64,000 nt of DNA from Delphinus delphis (lineage: Eukaryota; Chordata; Mammalia; Artiodactyla; Delphinidae): positions 39,767,380-39,831,379 of the forward strand of contig NC_082700.1 of NCBI RefSeq assembly GCF_949987515.2, given 5' to 3'. This document shows positions 23,536 to 35,843 of the stretch, one piece after another (position 1 is the first letter of the stretch; every line of letters starts with the position of its first letter). The notes below the pieces were generated by a model. It did no database searches and was not told the DNA's origin. It saw only the letters and a program-made list of their open reading frames with translations. Made by a program: the position numbers and the translations under genes.

Positions 23536-24894
23536 GAATGTGAGGTATCTTTAAAATACTGTTCCTCTATTCTCTTCTTTTAGACTATATTTACTGACAC
23601 TTTACTTAATTGTTACAAGGGTGTCTGATCCTTTTACCTCCCTAAATTTTAATCTCCTCCTTGATCGTGGCATTATTCTAATGGAAGAACATTGAGAACA
23701 ATGTTCCCCATTCAAAAACAAAACTAAGTTCTCTGGTAGTTTTCATTTCTCCTAGTAACACTATGCCTGGGCCTCATGTGATTTTTGATTCCCAGATTTC
23801 TTTGACTTTAAACTTATGAAAATGGGTACAGTCAATTTGCAGTTGAAAAATATCTTTCACATTATGGTAATGCATGAAAAACACAATGTTATAAACCATT
23901 TTTTTATTTTATGTACACACAGATATACATAGATATACAAAATTTATATTTTAAATTGAATTTTCAGAAGGGATTTCTTTTTTTTTCTTAAATTATAAAA
24001 AGAATACATGAGCATTATTAAAAAATAAAACTAAGCAAAAATATGTTAAAAGACAGTTAATAAATTCTTTACCCTGTCACTATCTTTTTCTCTGAAATAG
24101 ACAACCTATCTTCTAGCATACATCTCACAATCTTTTCATCTTGTTTTCATTGTCATATAAAATATTATCACACATAGCATACCTCTTGATTGGAGAGAAT
24201 GCAATCTCTTTTGATATTACTTTCAGTACTATAATTCTTAACATTCAATATGACTGATTGACAGGGTTTCTCAGAAAAACTAATTTCTTTTTGTGATACT
24301 GCAGTTTCATTTTATCAAAACTATATTCACCCAGAGTAACTTTATCCTAGATATATTCCATCCAAATATCCTTCTTGTTTTTACATTTCTCTGTTCCGGA
24401 CTCCTATGCCTGGAAACATACACTGCCAGACCAACGCTTTAGAAATACACATCCTATACACACACCCAGGTCTTATGTGGAGGGCTAATTAAAGACAAAC
24501 AAACAAAAAACAAGCAGCAATACAGTAATGCAAGGGTGGGAAAATATTTTGAAAGGATCTCCTGCTCTTGATAGTAGCAGAAATATTTGGGTTATCATTT
24601 AAAAATGGAGGAAGTGAGAATGTCTACACCTTCTCCTCTTGTCCCAGTATTAAAAAAACTATAGCAGTCACAGCTCAGAAGCAGGAAGGTCAATGAAGCA
24701 AGTTAGATGTCTCACATCTTTGTCAGACACCAGTTTGTACTATGTAGATGCAGCCATGCTTTGTAGATGGAGCTGTTTTCTATATTTACTGCCCAGCCCG
24801 TGAGAACATAGTTATACTCTCTGAGCTTCTAAGACATTTCCCAGGGGAAAAAAAAATGAGGTTAAACAGTGAAAATGAGGGGGCTCCTTCCTGA
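23536..24894. other. Unique AT-rich DNA, no feature recognised
   Basis: No gene or family I can name in 1.35 kb. A 71-codon minus-strand frame at 24786-25001 runs into the palindromic element and is not supported. Confidence 0.55.
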
Positions 24895-25077
24895 GTAGCA
24901 ATGCCAGATAAAATCCAGATGCCCAATTCAATTTGAATTTCAGTTAAATAATTAATAAATTTTAATATATGTCCCAAATATTGTATGTACTTTATACTCA
25001 CCCCCCAAATAGCTGTTTATCTGAAATTCAAATTGAACTAAGCATTTTGTAGTTTTATTTGTTAGTTATTGCAGCCC
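24895..25077. mobile_element. Palindromic MITE-like element (MER53-like), copy 1
   Basis: The left arm reads 'tagcaatgccagataaaatcc', 'caattcaatttgaatttcag'. The right arm holds the inverted counterpart 'ctgaaattcaaattgaacta', ending 'ttattgcagcccta'-like. The middle has 'tatgtcccaaatattg'. Long imperfect palindromes of this composition are nonautonomous DNA transposons shared among placental mammals. I think of MER53, but the name is from memory. A second copy lies at 29303-29535. Confidence 0.6.
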
Positions 25078-25334
25078 TGCTCCTGAAGAAATAGTTTTTC
25101 CTCAGCTGTTTCTCTCTTATCGTATTTTCCTGGACTACTCAAACAAGCTTCCATGTTTTTCCTGCACACTGTACAAACCAGTTTCCTCTCTGCTGCCTAT
25201 TTGTCCCAACCCATATACCTGATGTTGTTTATTTTCCTTGCAATTATATAATGAATTTCACAAAAAATATGTAATTTACTTTTTGAGGGGGCAGTGCTAG
25301 TGTAAATAGTGTCTGTTTTTTTTTTTTTTTTTCA

Positions 25335-26165
25335 AATTCCAATTGTCCATTGCTGGTACATAGGAAAGCAAAGGACTTTTGTGTATTAACATTATATCCT
25401 ACAACTTTGTATCATCATTTATCACTTCCAGGAGTTTTTGTTTTCTTTTGTTTTTCCTTATTCTTTGGGATTTTCTAAATATACAATCATATCATCTGCA
25501 AACAAACATAGTTGTATTTCTTCCTTCCCAATCTTTATGCCTTTCATTTGCTTTTCTGTCTTACTGCATTAGCTAGGACTTTTACATCTATGTTGAATGA
25601 GTTCGGTGAGAAGGGATGTCTTTACCTTGTACCTGATATTAAGGGAAAAGCATCTAGTTTCTCAGCAATAAGTGTGTTGTGAGCTGTAGATGTTTTATAG
25701 ATGTAATTTATCCAGTTGAGGAAATTCCTCTTGATTTCATTTTCTAAATTTTTATCATATATGGGCGCTGGTTAATTGTCAAGTGCTTTTTCTGCTTCTA
25801 TTGATATAATCACATGGCTTTTTTTTTTTTTTTTTTTTTTGCGGTACGCGGGCCTCTCACTGTTGTGGCCTCTCCCGTTGCGGAGCACAGGTTCCAGACG
25901 CGCAGGCTCAGCGGCCATGGCTCACGGGCCTAGCCGCTCCGCGGCATGTGGGATCTTCCCGGACCGGGGCACGAACCCGCGTCCCCTGCATCGGTAGGCA
26001 GACTCTCAACCACTGCGCCACCAGGGAAGCCCAATCATATGATATTTGACGTGATGAAATACATTAATTGATTTTTGGATGTTGAATTAGTCTTATATAC
26101 CTTGAATAAATCCCTCTTCTCAAATATTCTATTTATAACAACTAAGTTGTTCTGCCTTTTGGATT
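25335..26165 (-). mobile_element. LINE-1 ORF2 fragment (older), split by a SINE
   Basis: The plus strand shows reversed reverse-transcriptase-region landmarks: 'ccaattgtccattgctggtac', 'atcctacaactttgtatc', 'aatcatatcatctgcaaac' (the reversed codons around the F-A-D-D box), 'ttactgcattagctaggac', 'ttatcatatatgggcgctgg' and 'tttctgcttctattgatat'. After the SINE it resumes with 'catatgatatttgacgtgatg' and 'gaataaatccctc'. Both ends are truncated and the frame is broken. Confidence 0.85.
25819..26032 (-). mobile_element. CHR-1-type SINE inside an L1
   Basis: Reverse copy. A T run at 25819-25840 (the A tail) is followed by 'gcggtacgcgggcctctcac', with the head 'ccaccagggaagccc' at the right. The flanks 'aatcacatgg' (25808-25817) and 'aatcatatga' (26033-26042) are a target duplication with two differences. 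They restore a continuous L1 reading across the insertion. Several CpG dinucleotides are still present, which suggests a relatively young copy. Confidence 0.93.
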
Positions 26166-28987
26166 ACATCAAAGTGTGACATTTAAACATAATATGCTAA
26201 GTTTTAATATTTTTCTATTTTTAGTTGACAGTGAAGAAGTAACCATTCAGGAAAGCATTTTATGTTAGAGAAGATAAATAGTTGTGAGTAGTGCAGAAGT
26301 AAAAAGATTATTCTACATAGCAAAGAAGAGAGGATGGTCTAAAGGAAGTAAAAACAGCAGCAGCAGGAAGATGATGAAATTACATCTATTAAAGGTTTTG
26401 TTACTGTTGTTTCCCTGATTAGTTTTCAAATACATAATATCAATTCCTTTTTTATACAAAAACTGTGTGATTAACTTGCTTAAGAGAAAGATTATTTAAA
26501 AATACTTAAATTAGCTCATATCCACCCCTTTTGTAGGATAATACTCATAAAACACAATAAATATATGTAAAAATTTAATAAAACTTTAAGCATTTTAACT
26601 GTTAATAAATAATTTTATTTAATGTGATCCAGTATCATTTAAAATTTTTTCCACATCATAAATTGTGTCAAATTGTTTGTTTTCAAGATTATAATTTAGC
26701 CTACACTTCCAAAAAAGTTTTGTACAGTTCTACAGTTCTATGTTCTTCATCCTTTTCTTTTTATTATTTATATTTCCTTTATTGATATACATACATCTAT
26801 AGAAATGTGATTTTTATTTCCATTTTTAATGTGTGATTATTGTGCTACTAACTTGTATCTATTGACAATAAGACAATAAAATTATTTACAAACACAGTGT
26901 TGGTTTTTATTTCTATTTTTATTATTTTTTTAACTTTTCAAAACTTTGTCAAAGAAGTGGCAAAAACAGTGCCAATTTTCTTGGCTTCTACTAACTTTAC
27001 ACATGGCCTGTTATTTTAATGCTTTATTAGCAGAATTGACCATGCTTATAAGCAAGAGTAGGTGATTGTTAATATAATAATATTTTAGGGACACTGAAAT
27101 AATGACCTTGCCTTGCACCAAAATATCCTACCCTGTCATACTAACATTTTAAATAATAACCTGATTAGTATTCTCAGCACACATTTGCTCATCTCACTTG
27201 CCTCTGGATGTCTCAAATTCTCAAAAATAATTTGACTATGTATTTCTCACTGTTGACATTCACCCCCTGTATCTTAAGTTCATCTCCAAATTCTGGAACA
27301 TCATTCTGTTTGTAAGTGTTCTTCTTTAGCTTTGATTTTCTTGCTTAGATATAGAGCCTGGCCTCTGCATCTTTCCTACACTAAATTATATTTTAATTAT
27401 GTCATGTTTCAGAGCATCAGTCTGTGATATCACAAGTGGTCATAGTTCCTATTCATAAGCGTCCCCCTAAAATACTTCAAAAACTTCCATCAGTACTTAA
27501 CTCTATTTTTCCTTTGTGCTGACATTCTGTTGCCATAGATGACATTCACTTGCCATAGTTTTAGACCAGTGTAAAAAGTCAAATGCAGCGAGAAAATTTA
27601 TAAAACCAAAATTATTGAGCATATAAAATATAACAGGAGCTGTTATGGGTTTCAGGGGTCCATCAAGATTTTACCTTTTGTGAGGTCACTAATAAGGAAG
27701 TATTGTTTATATACTGAGAAATATTTCTCCCAGGGAACTGTCTAGTAATTAAGTTCTAGCAGAGAAGTTGCTTTGGAAAAGTCTTATTCAACAGCAGAGA
27801 TGTTAAAGATCTTCCTTTTATCATTTAGACATTATATAAAACAAACATTAGGAAGCGCAGTCGTTGAGAAATGGGATGTGTTTAGGTGCCAGGTGAGTTT
27901 AGACATACCTTCTCTAGAGACTCAGTCTTCTCTTTGCGATGGGAAGCTGCAAAGACTGAAAAATTCCTAAAAAGGATTAGATAAATTTGTAGAATAAGAC
28001 ACTCAAAATTTCTAAGGTAGTATTTTTCAAACCTAAATCATAATCTATCAGTGATTATTAAAATCCAACTATTTAGTCATTATTGGCTTAACATTTTCAA
28101 ATAAAATCACAGAATGAAAGTATCAGACTGCAAGAATATAGTAAGAATAATTATTACACAAAACTTGTTTGAATTGTCTCTGTGTTTACATTTATTAGTT
28201 TTGATGCATGATATATTTCTTATTATGGACCATAGTTTTTAAAACAAAATTGAGTTATAAGTTATTGAACTGGATACAGAGGTGAGGCTAAAAATGTATA
28301 ATGGGCTGAGAAGGTCTGATAGAAAATGTAAACCATATGTTACCTAACATTTATATATTCAAATCTACTAACTATTGCAATTCAGCATCCAATCATAGAG
28401 GAAACCATGTAGTCTAGGAAAAAAGGAAATAGGAATCAAATTAGTTTGAATTTCTTTACTTGATAATATTTTTTGTGAAATATTTTCCTCATAAAGCCAA
28501 CCATATATTCTAGATTTATTTTTAACTCTTGGGCTCTCGCATAAGTTGCTGAAATTTCTTTTTTTTTCCCCAGAAAACCACTTTATGTATATATAGAAAG
28601 TCTTAGCTTTGAAACTCTTTGCAACAAAAGTTGAACTGAAGCTTATAACACAAACATTTCTACTTAAATTATTTTTTATACAATATGGATATATGGTTAT
28701 ATTTGATTCTAAATATTAATTTGGAAAGTAAGAATTTGATATTTAATTAATTGACTAATCAATGTAAAGGAAAAAAATAGTATTTTGAAATAATTAAGGG
28801 AAAGCTTACCATGTTTTTAAACTGGAGAACTTCAATAATTTTCTAAATGTAACAATTGCATTGTATATAAGCTCATAGATCATATGAATATAGATATTTT
28901 GAAACCAGACTTCTTTCAGGAATTCTTTGGTGTAAAAATTAAAACCAATTCAAAAACATGGTTTTTGTCCAGAATAAAACAGGGAGA
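26166..28987. other. Unique AT-rich DNA, no feature recognised
   Basis: 2.8 kb without a recognisable repeat, RNA gene or exon. The frame at 27773-27970 (65 codons) has no recognisable protein and no context. Confidence 0.55.

Positions 28988-29039
<52 letters not shown>
28988..29039. repeat. (TA)n microsatellite
   Basis: About 25 uninterrupted TA units, likely polymorphic in length. Confidence 0.97.
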
Positions 29040-29043
<4 letters not shown>

Positions 29044-29302
29044 GTAAATAAGCACACACACACATTTGTGGAAAAGGTAAATTTTCCATATGTTTCCAGA
29101 TGCAATGCAAAAATCTAAAAATATGTAAATATGGGAAGGTGGTAGTTACTCCCAGGAGAAAGAGCAAACTATGCCTTCTAGAGTACATTTGAAGAAGAAG
29201 CCAAGAATAATAAAGATGTAAAGAGAGGTTATTTTGATCTTCATAATAAAATCGAAGGTGAGCTTAATTTCTGAGATGATAAGATTTGGTGTTCTTCCAC
29301 TT

Positions 29303-29535
29303 TAGGGTTGCCAGATATAGCAAATGAAAATACAGGACCCATAGTTAAATTGAATCTTATATGAATAAGAAATACATATACACATACATATATTTGCATT
29401 ATAGACATATTATATATATAATTTTTAGTGAGTATGTTTGTGTAATATGTGGGATGTGCTTATACTAAAAAAAAAATGTGTTGTTTATCTGGCATTCAGA
29501 ATTAAATGTAAGTCCTTTTTATTGCCTGGAAACCT
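29303..29535. mobile_element. Palindromic MITE-like element (MER53-like), copy 2
   Basis: It begins 'tagggttgccagatatagc' with 'agttaaattgaatctt', and ends with the inverted counterpart 'tgtttatctggcattcag', 'aattaaatgtaagtcc', 'tgcctggaaacctca'. The centre contains 'tgtgggatgtgcttatacta', typical of the second half of this family. It is an old copy with arms diverged from each other. Confidence 0.62.
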
Positions 29536-31179
29536 CACCCCACTCCTCTCTGGAAAGGTAGTAAATGTTTGGAATTCTTTCTTTGATAAGAAGAACAAAA
29601 TTAATTTGATTTGAATAAAGAGATTAGTCAAATACTAGGAGAAACACTGTGAATTAATTAGAGGGATTTTTAAAATTTGTTTTTAATATAGTCCACGTTG
29701 CAAGGTGACCTTTTTCTTCAATGCTTAATTACCTTAAAACATAGAAAAGAAAATAGATTCTTAAATTTATATCAAATTTGGAATTGTCAGTGTGGGTATG
29801 ATATAATCATTAAAATGCTGGAATTAGTTTAATCAAGGAAAAACTTATTTAATGTTCCTGGTTAAGGAGAATGTTTAGAAAAGATAACTGTTAGGAAAAT
29901 AGTTATCAGATTAGAGAACAAAATAATGACAAAGAAAATATGGAAGCAGCTAAAGATTAAAGAATGAAAGTTGGATCAGGGATTGGGGCCCACTCTTCCT
30001 AAGTTAAAAGCTTAATAGTTGAGTTGCTACTGCCTGCAAAGTTGCTTACAACTTCTATCTGTATATTCAGTTTTATGAAACAGTGATAGAAAAGTGTGTA
30101 GAGTGAAATCAGGGTCATGAGCAATATTTCTGAAAATGGAAATCCTTGAAAAATGTTGGGAGAGGTGTCTAAGTTTATAAATGATAAGAAATGGTATAGA
30201 TTTAGAGTGAGAACAGATTGTTGAATAAGGTGTTAGAAAAGTGGTGAAAAGGTAGCACTTGAGAATAAGAAAATTCCCTATTTTTGGATTAATAATAGCA
30301 GATAGAGCAAGAATTTTAAGACTTCAGTTAAAGAGATATTTCACTTTAATTGAGAGAGTAAAGTTTGCTCAAATAAAATTTGAGAATATAGAGACATTTG
30401 TCGATAATTAATGTATAAGATACAAAAGAATGAGCTAGGCACATTACTAAATAAGGCAGAACTAAGTAAAAGGCAAGTGTTTCAGGATTTTATTGACTGG
30501 AGAACATTCACCCCAATCATGGCTATGAATCACAGGGGAAAAATAAAAAATAATTCAAAAGGAGAGAGTCATATCACCTCACTCATGAGGAAGGAGGTTG
30601 TGTATAAAACTTTTCAACCTGTGTCAAGGAGTCAATGATAAAATGTTTGTTGTTTTGCCAGTCCTGGATGCTTTATATTTTGGAAATTGTCTGTGTAGTT
30701 GGAAGGTGACTGACACTGATTAAAAATTAATTAACTATGAACCTTCTAAAATGACCATCTGAACCTCAAAGAAAAATGTCTCCTTAGAAAGTAATTTCAT
30801 TTTAGCTTAATTCAAGTCTCAGGCTAAGATGTTATTAGAATTTACTATAACTTCTCTGAATAAAAGATGAAACTAAAAAGTAAAACCATGAACATTATAG
30901 TAAAAAATCCCATGTTAGCAACCCAAAACTCTTCAAAAGGGAGAGTATTAGACTAAATCACATTTTAAATATATTAGATATTATACCTCTTTTATGTTTT
31001 TGTTTTCAAGAACCAGTCTAAGGTAACCAGCTCAGGTTTCAAAAATACTATATAACACCCAGACAATAGAGATTCTGACAATTACTGGCAAAACATAAGC
31101 TTTGTATCATACTGATGTGTATATAGGACAACAGATAACTTGTGTGATCAATATCAACATGTAATGTTATATCAGTTGA
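29536..31179. other. Unique AT-rich DNA, no feature recognised
   Basis: No recognisable family. The 75-codon frame at 30411-30638 (K/Q/E-rich) matches nothing I know and has no promoter or splice context, so I leave it unnamed. Confidence 0.5.
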
Positions 31180-31405
31180 TGCACAGTGGTCAAGAGAATA
31201 CATTTTATGTTCACACAGGTCTGTGCTAAATTTGAATTTTACTTTTGCTACTTACAAAATTTCTAAGCTTAAATGAGTATCTAATCTCTACAAGTCTCAG
31301 TTTTATATTTTAAATATAATAACAGGATTTCATAATTTGTTATAGAGATTTAATAAGATAATTCATGTCAAATATTTAATTCATACTAAATGTTATTGTC
31401 ATCTT
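31180..31405 (+). repeat. MIR SINE, old copy
   Basis: 'gcacagtggtcaagagaatac' (tRNA-like head), then 'acttttgctacttacaaaattt', 'tctacaagtctcagttttat' and 'taataagataattcatgtc', ending near 'ttcatactaaatgtta'. This is the full MIR order with heavy divergence. Confidence 0.72.
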
Positions 31406-31745
31406 GCTATTTTGAAATGCTGAAGATTCCCATATTCAAAGTTATGTGATAACATACTAGCAAGTGTAAAATTTGAATTTTATGATGTTTATTAGTTTAA
31501 TTACAAAATTAATTTCTTACCATGAAAGCTACTTTTTATGAATAATGCATTTGAAATGAACACATTTTCTTCCTTATTAATTGTCAAATTTTATTTCCTT
31601 AATTTAGGTCTAGTTAGTTCATTTTATTCGTGTTTCTCAAATATAAACACAATAGCATATATAATATTTTCAAATACATTGATTAGTGAACCCAATAACA
31701 TAAAACCAATGCTACTACTTCTGTACTCTCAAAAATATATATTTT

Positions 31746-31936
31746 GGGCTTCCCTGGTGGCGCAGTGGTTGAGAGTCTGCCTGCCGATGCAGGGGACACG
31801 GGTTCGTGCCCCGGTCTGGGAATATCCCACATGCCGCAAAGTGGCTGGGCCCGTGAGCCATGGCCGCTGAGCCTGCGTGTCCGGAGCCTATGCTCTGCAA
31901 CGGGAGAGGCCACAACAGTGAGAGGCCCGTGTACCG

Positions 31937-31951
<15 letters not shown>
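31746..31951 (+). mobile_element. CHR-1-type SINE
   Basis: The head 'gggcttccctggtggcgcag' and B-box-like 'gggttcgtgcccc' are followed by a body ending 'gaggcccgtgtaccg' and an A tail at 31937-31951. The tail runs into a TA microsatellite (to about 31980). The target on the left is also TA-rich ('aaaatatatatttt'), so the duplication cannot be delimited. Confidence 0.95.
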
Positions 31952-31976
<25 letters not shown>

Positions 31977-31985
31977 TAGATATAT
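31952..31985. repeat. (TA)n microsatellite at a SINE tail
   Basis: TA units directly after the SINE A tail, a common site of microsatellite birth. Confidence 0.9.
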
Positions 31986-32264
31986 AGATAGATGTAGAAA
32001 TAGGACCTATACTCTCTACTGAGTAGCAAGTATTTTAGTTTGGACAAAGCTGAAATGAATTTATCATATTCATTACATGATGTTGATAATGTTTCCTCAA
32101 GAGCTAATGTGAGCCAAACACCACTGGGTTTTACTAATGAAAATATTTTTTGAATATTTAAAAATAAGAACAGTAATATAAAAATGTAGTACTTCTATTA
32201 ATAAACTTATGTTTATCATAAAATGGTATATCTACTTTATGTAAAACAGCTGCCAGAAATAAAT

Positions 32265-32740
32265 TTTAAAATATTACTCAGCCATAAAAAAGAACAAAAT
32301 AATGCTATTTGCAGTGACATGGATGGACTTAGAAATTGTCATACTGAGTGAAGTAAGTCAGACAGAGAAAGACAAATACCATATGATACCCTTTATATGT
32401 GGAATCTTTAAAAAATTGTACAAATGGGAACTTGTTTACAAAACAGAGTCACAGATATAGAAAACAAACTTATGCTTACCAGGGGGGAAAGCAGGATGGG
32501 GGAGGGATAAATTGGGAGATTGGGATCAACATATACACACTACTATATATAAAATAGATAACTAGTAAGAACCTGCTGAATAGCACAGGGAACTCGTCTC
32601 AGTATTCTGTAATGACCTATATGGGAAAATAATCTAAAAAAGAGTGGAAATATGTATATATACAACTGATTCACTGTGCTGTACATCAGAAACTAACACA
32701 CCATTGTAAACCAACTATACTCCAATAAAAATTTTTTAAA
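32265..32740 (+). mobile_element. LINE-1 3' end, strongly 5' truncated
   Basis: It starts at 'attactcagccataaaaaag' (the end of ORF2) and carries a well preserved 3' UTR: 'acatggatggacttagaaattg', 'tactgagtgaagtaagtcag', 'accatatgatac', 'tgggattcgga'-type text and 'atagcacagggaactcg', ending 'caactatactccaataaaaa'. The same 3' UTR type occurs at 47200-47480 and 55100-55570, so this is the youngest L1 class in the window. Confidence 0.9.
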
Positions 32741-32819
32741 AGACATCTTCTTAAATAAGAAAATATATAAATAAGTAAAATGTAGTTTAGATAATAAATT
32801 TTAAAAAAACTAAATAGAA

Positions 32820-32975
32820 ATTTTACTTTCAACAAACTGGGTATAGAAGGAATGTACATAATACAGGCCATATATGACAAGCCCACAGCTAACATCACAC
32901 TTGATACCTAATAATAAATTTAACCAAGGAGGTGAAAGATCTCTACACTGAAAACTATAAAACAATCATGAAAAA
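32820..32975 (+). mobile_element. LINE-1 ORF2 fragment
   Basis: 'ttcaacaaactgggtatagaag', 'aggccatatatgacaagccc', 'acagctaacatcacacttg' and 'aaggaggtgaaagatctctac' are colinear with the middle of ORF2, with an internal deletion between the last two. It ends at the junction with the opposite-strand L1 3' UTR that follows. Confidence 0.82.
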
Positions 32976-32984
32976 TTAAAGATC

Positions 32985-33828
32985 ACCATAATAAGGCTAG
33001 TTACCATGTAATAACATATAAAGATACTACATTATTATTGACTGTATTCCTCACACTGTGCATTTCAGACATGACAAATTTATTTTGAAACTGGAAGTTT
33101 GTACCTCTTTTTTTTTTGTGTGTGTGGTATGCGGGCCTCTCACTGTTGTGGCCTCTCCTGTTGCAGAGCACAGGCTCCGGACGTGCAGGCTCAGCGGCCA
33201 TGGCTCACGGGCCTAGCCGCTCTGCAGCATGTGGGATCTTCCCGGACTGGCGCACGAACCCGTGTCCCCTGCATCGGCAGGCAGACTCTCAATCACTGCA
33301 CCACCAGGGAAGCCCGTGTCTCTTAATTTTTCTCACCTATTTCTTACATCCCCCATTCCCTTACCCTCTGGCAACCACCTGTTTGTTCTCTGTATCTATG
33401 ACTCTGTTTCTGTTTTCTTATGTTTGTTCATTCATTTGTTTTTCAGATTCTACATATAATTAAAATCATGCAGTATTTGTCTTTTTCTGGCTGACTTATT
33501 TCACTTAGCATAATACCCTCTAGGTCTATCCTTGTTGTTACAAATGACAAGATTTCATTCTTTTTATAGTTGAGTAATATTCTACTATATATATATATAT
33601 ATATCACATCTTCTTTATACATTTAATTTTTTATGGCCGGTTAAATTGCTTCCTTATCTTGGCTATTGTAAATAATGCTGCAGTGAACATAGTGGTGCAC
33701 ATATCTTATCAAATTTAGTGTTTTCATTTTCTTTGGGTAAATACCCAAGAGTGGAATTGATGGATGATATGGTAGTTCTATTTTTAATTTTTTGAAGAAG
33801 CTCCATACTGTTTTCCATAGTGACCACT
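32985..33828 (-). mobile_element. LINE-1 3' UTR and ORF2 end, minus strand, split by a SINE
   Basis: Reversed 3' UTR landmarks are 'ggctagttaccatgtaataac', 'ctggaagtttgtacctct' [SINE] 'ccctctggcaaccacctg', 'ctctgtatctatgactctg' and 'tttcacttagcataatac'. The end of ORF2 then follows: 'ggctattgtaaataatgctgc' and 'ctccatactgttttccatag'. The same type of element lies at 41990-43232. Confidence 0.87.
33108..33315 (-). mobile_element. CHR-1-type SINE inside an L1 3' UTR
   Basis: A T run, then 'gtatgcgggcctctcactg', with the head 'accaccagggaagccc' at the right end. The flanks 'gtacctctt' (33101-33109) and 'gtgtctctt' (33316-33324) resemble each other with two differences. Removing the SINE restores the L1 3' UTR. 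Confidence 0.93.
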
Positions 33829-33831
33829 AAT

Positions 33832-34225
33832 TTACATATAAAAAGAGATAAGAGTTGTGATTACCAGAGGCAGGGGTTGAGGGGTGGGGGAGTTGGATGA
33901 AAGTGGTCAAAAGGTACAAACTTCTAGTTATAAGATAAATAAGTACTCGGGTTGTAATGTACAACAAAATTAATATAATTAACACTGCTCTATTTATATT
34001 TTATAGTTGTTAAGAGAGTAAATCCTAAGAGTTCTCATCATAAAGAAAAAAAATCATATATTTTTTCTTTTTCTTTTGTATCTATATATGAGATGATGGA
34101 TTTTGACAATAAACTTATTTTTATCATCATTTCATGACGTATGTAAGTCAAATCATTATACTGTATGTACACCTTAAACTTATGCAGCGTTATATGTCAA
34201 TTATATCTTTTAAAATGTGGGAAAA
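33832..34225 (+). mobile_element. LINE-1 3' UTR (older type), plus strand
   Basis: 'aagagttgtgattaccagagg', 'tggtcaaaaggtacaaact', 'acaataaacttatttttatc', 'atgtaagtcaaatcattata', 'acaccttaaacttatgcag' and 'tatgtcaattatatctttt' form the classic L1MA-like 3' end. It abuts, tail outward, the minus-strand L1 on its left. Confidence 0.82.
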
Positions 34226-34857
34226 AAAGAAACTTCAAGAAGACAAAAATAAAAGGAAAGATAGTCTGTGCTCATGGACTGGAAGAATTGCTAAACTGTC
34301 CACTCTACCCAAAGCACTAAACATTCAAAGCAATGCCTATCAAAATTCCAGTGGTATTTTTTACAGAAATAGCAAAAACAATCCTAAAATATGTTTGGAG
34401 ACACAAAAGACCCTGAATAGCTAAAGCAATCTTGAACAAGAAGACAAAGCTGGAGGCATCACATTTCTCGATTTCAAACTATATTACAAAGCTATAATAA
34501 ACAAAACAGGAATAAAAGCAGACACATAGATGGATGGAACAGAATAGAAAGCCCCAAAATAAACTCATACATATAAGGACAATTAATTTTTCAGCCCAGA
34601 AATACACCCATGCATATTTGTCAATTAATGTTTCTCTTCAAACTGATTTAATTAGACATGTTAAGGTACCACTGTTGTTAGGACTCTGTTTGTAAATATT
34701 TTCTGCCATAATTATAAATTTTTCCAGGTATCACACTCAGTTTCAACTATCATAGAATCAGAAGTATTTCTCCCAAGCTCTCCTCCATATAAAGAAGTAA
34801 TATGTATAATAATTTTAAAATAGTCCTCCTAACTTTGGGAAAACTTTATCGTACTCC

Positions 34858-34896
<39 letters not shown>
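34858..34896. repeat. (CA)n microsatellite
   Basis: About 19 CA units ending in 'cccc', at the right end of an unexplained insert within the surrounding L1. Confidence 0.96.
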
Positions 34897-34898
<2 letters not shown>

Positions 34899-35843
34899 CA
34901 ATATTTTCAAGCCAAGAATATATTATGGGGAAGGGATAATCTCTTTAAAAACTGGTTCTGGTAAAACTGGATGGCCACATGGAAAAGAATGAAACTGAAC
35001 ACTATCTTATACCATATACAAAAGTAAAAAGTCAACCCAAAATGGATTAAGGAGTTGAATATCAGCCCTAAAGCAATAAAACTACTTGGAAAAAAAATAG
35101 GGGATAAGGTCTTTGACATTGGTCTTGGCATCAATTTTATGGACTTGGCACCAAAAGCAAAAATAAACAAGTGGGACTACATCAAACTAAAATGCTTCTG
35201 CATAGCAAAGGAAACCATCAACAAGTGGGAGATGCAACTTATAAAGTGGGGAAATAATATTTGCAAACTACATATCTGATAAAGGCTTAATATCCAAAAT
35301 ATATGAGACACATACAAAAAACAGAAGCTTAATGAAAAGGTAAGCAAAGGACCTGAACAGACATTTTTTTTTCAAAGAAGACATACAAAGAGCCAACGGA
35401 TACATTAAAAGGTGCTCAACATCACTCATCATCAGAGAAATGCAATTAAAAATCACCATAAGGTATCACCTGACATTGGTTGGTATATCTATTGTCAGTG
35501 AGACAAGAGATAACAAATGCTGGCAAGGATGTGGAGAAAAGGAAACTCTTGTACACTGTTCCTGGAAATGTAAACTGGTACAGCTGCTATGGAAGATAGT
35601 ATGAAGATTCCTCAAGAAACTAAAAACAGAGCTATCATAAGATCAAGCAATCCTACTTCTGGGTATACATACAAAGGAAACAAAATCACTATCTTGAAGA
35701 AATACTTGTGCTACCATGTTCATTGCATCATTATTCACAAGAGTCAAGGTATAGAAACAACCTAAGTATCCATAAACAAATGAATGGATTTTACAAATGT
35801 GAGATATAGATTAAATATATATATATATGTATATATACATATA

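Noticed and set aside
28916..29188. 90-codon frame with an IYIYIY tract
   Set aside because: The tract is a reading of the (TA)n microsatellite at 28988-29039.
31538..32047. 110-codon frames on both strands as genes
   Set aside because: Both derive from the CHR-1 SINE at 31746-31951 and its TA-rich flank.
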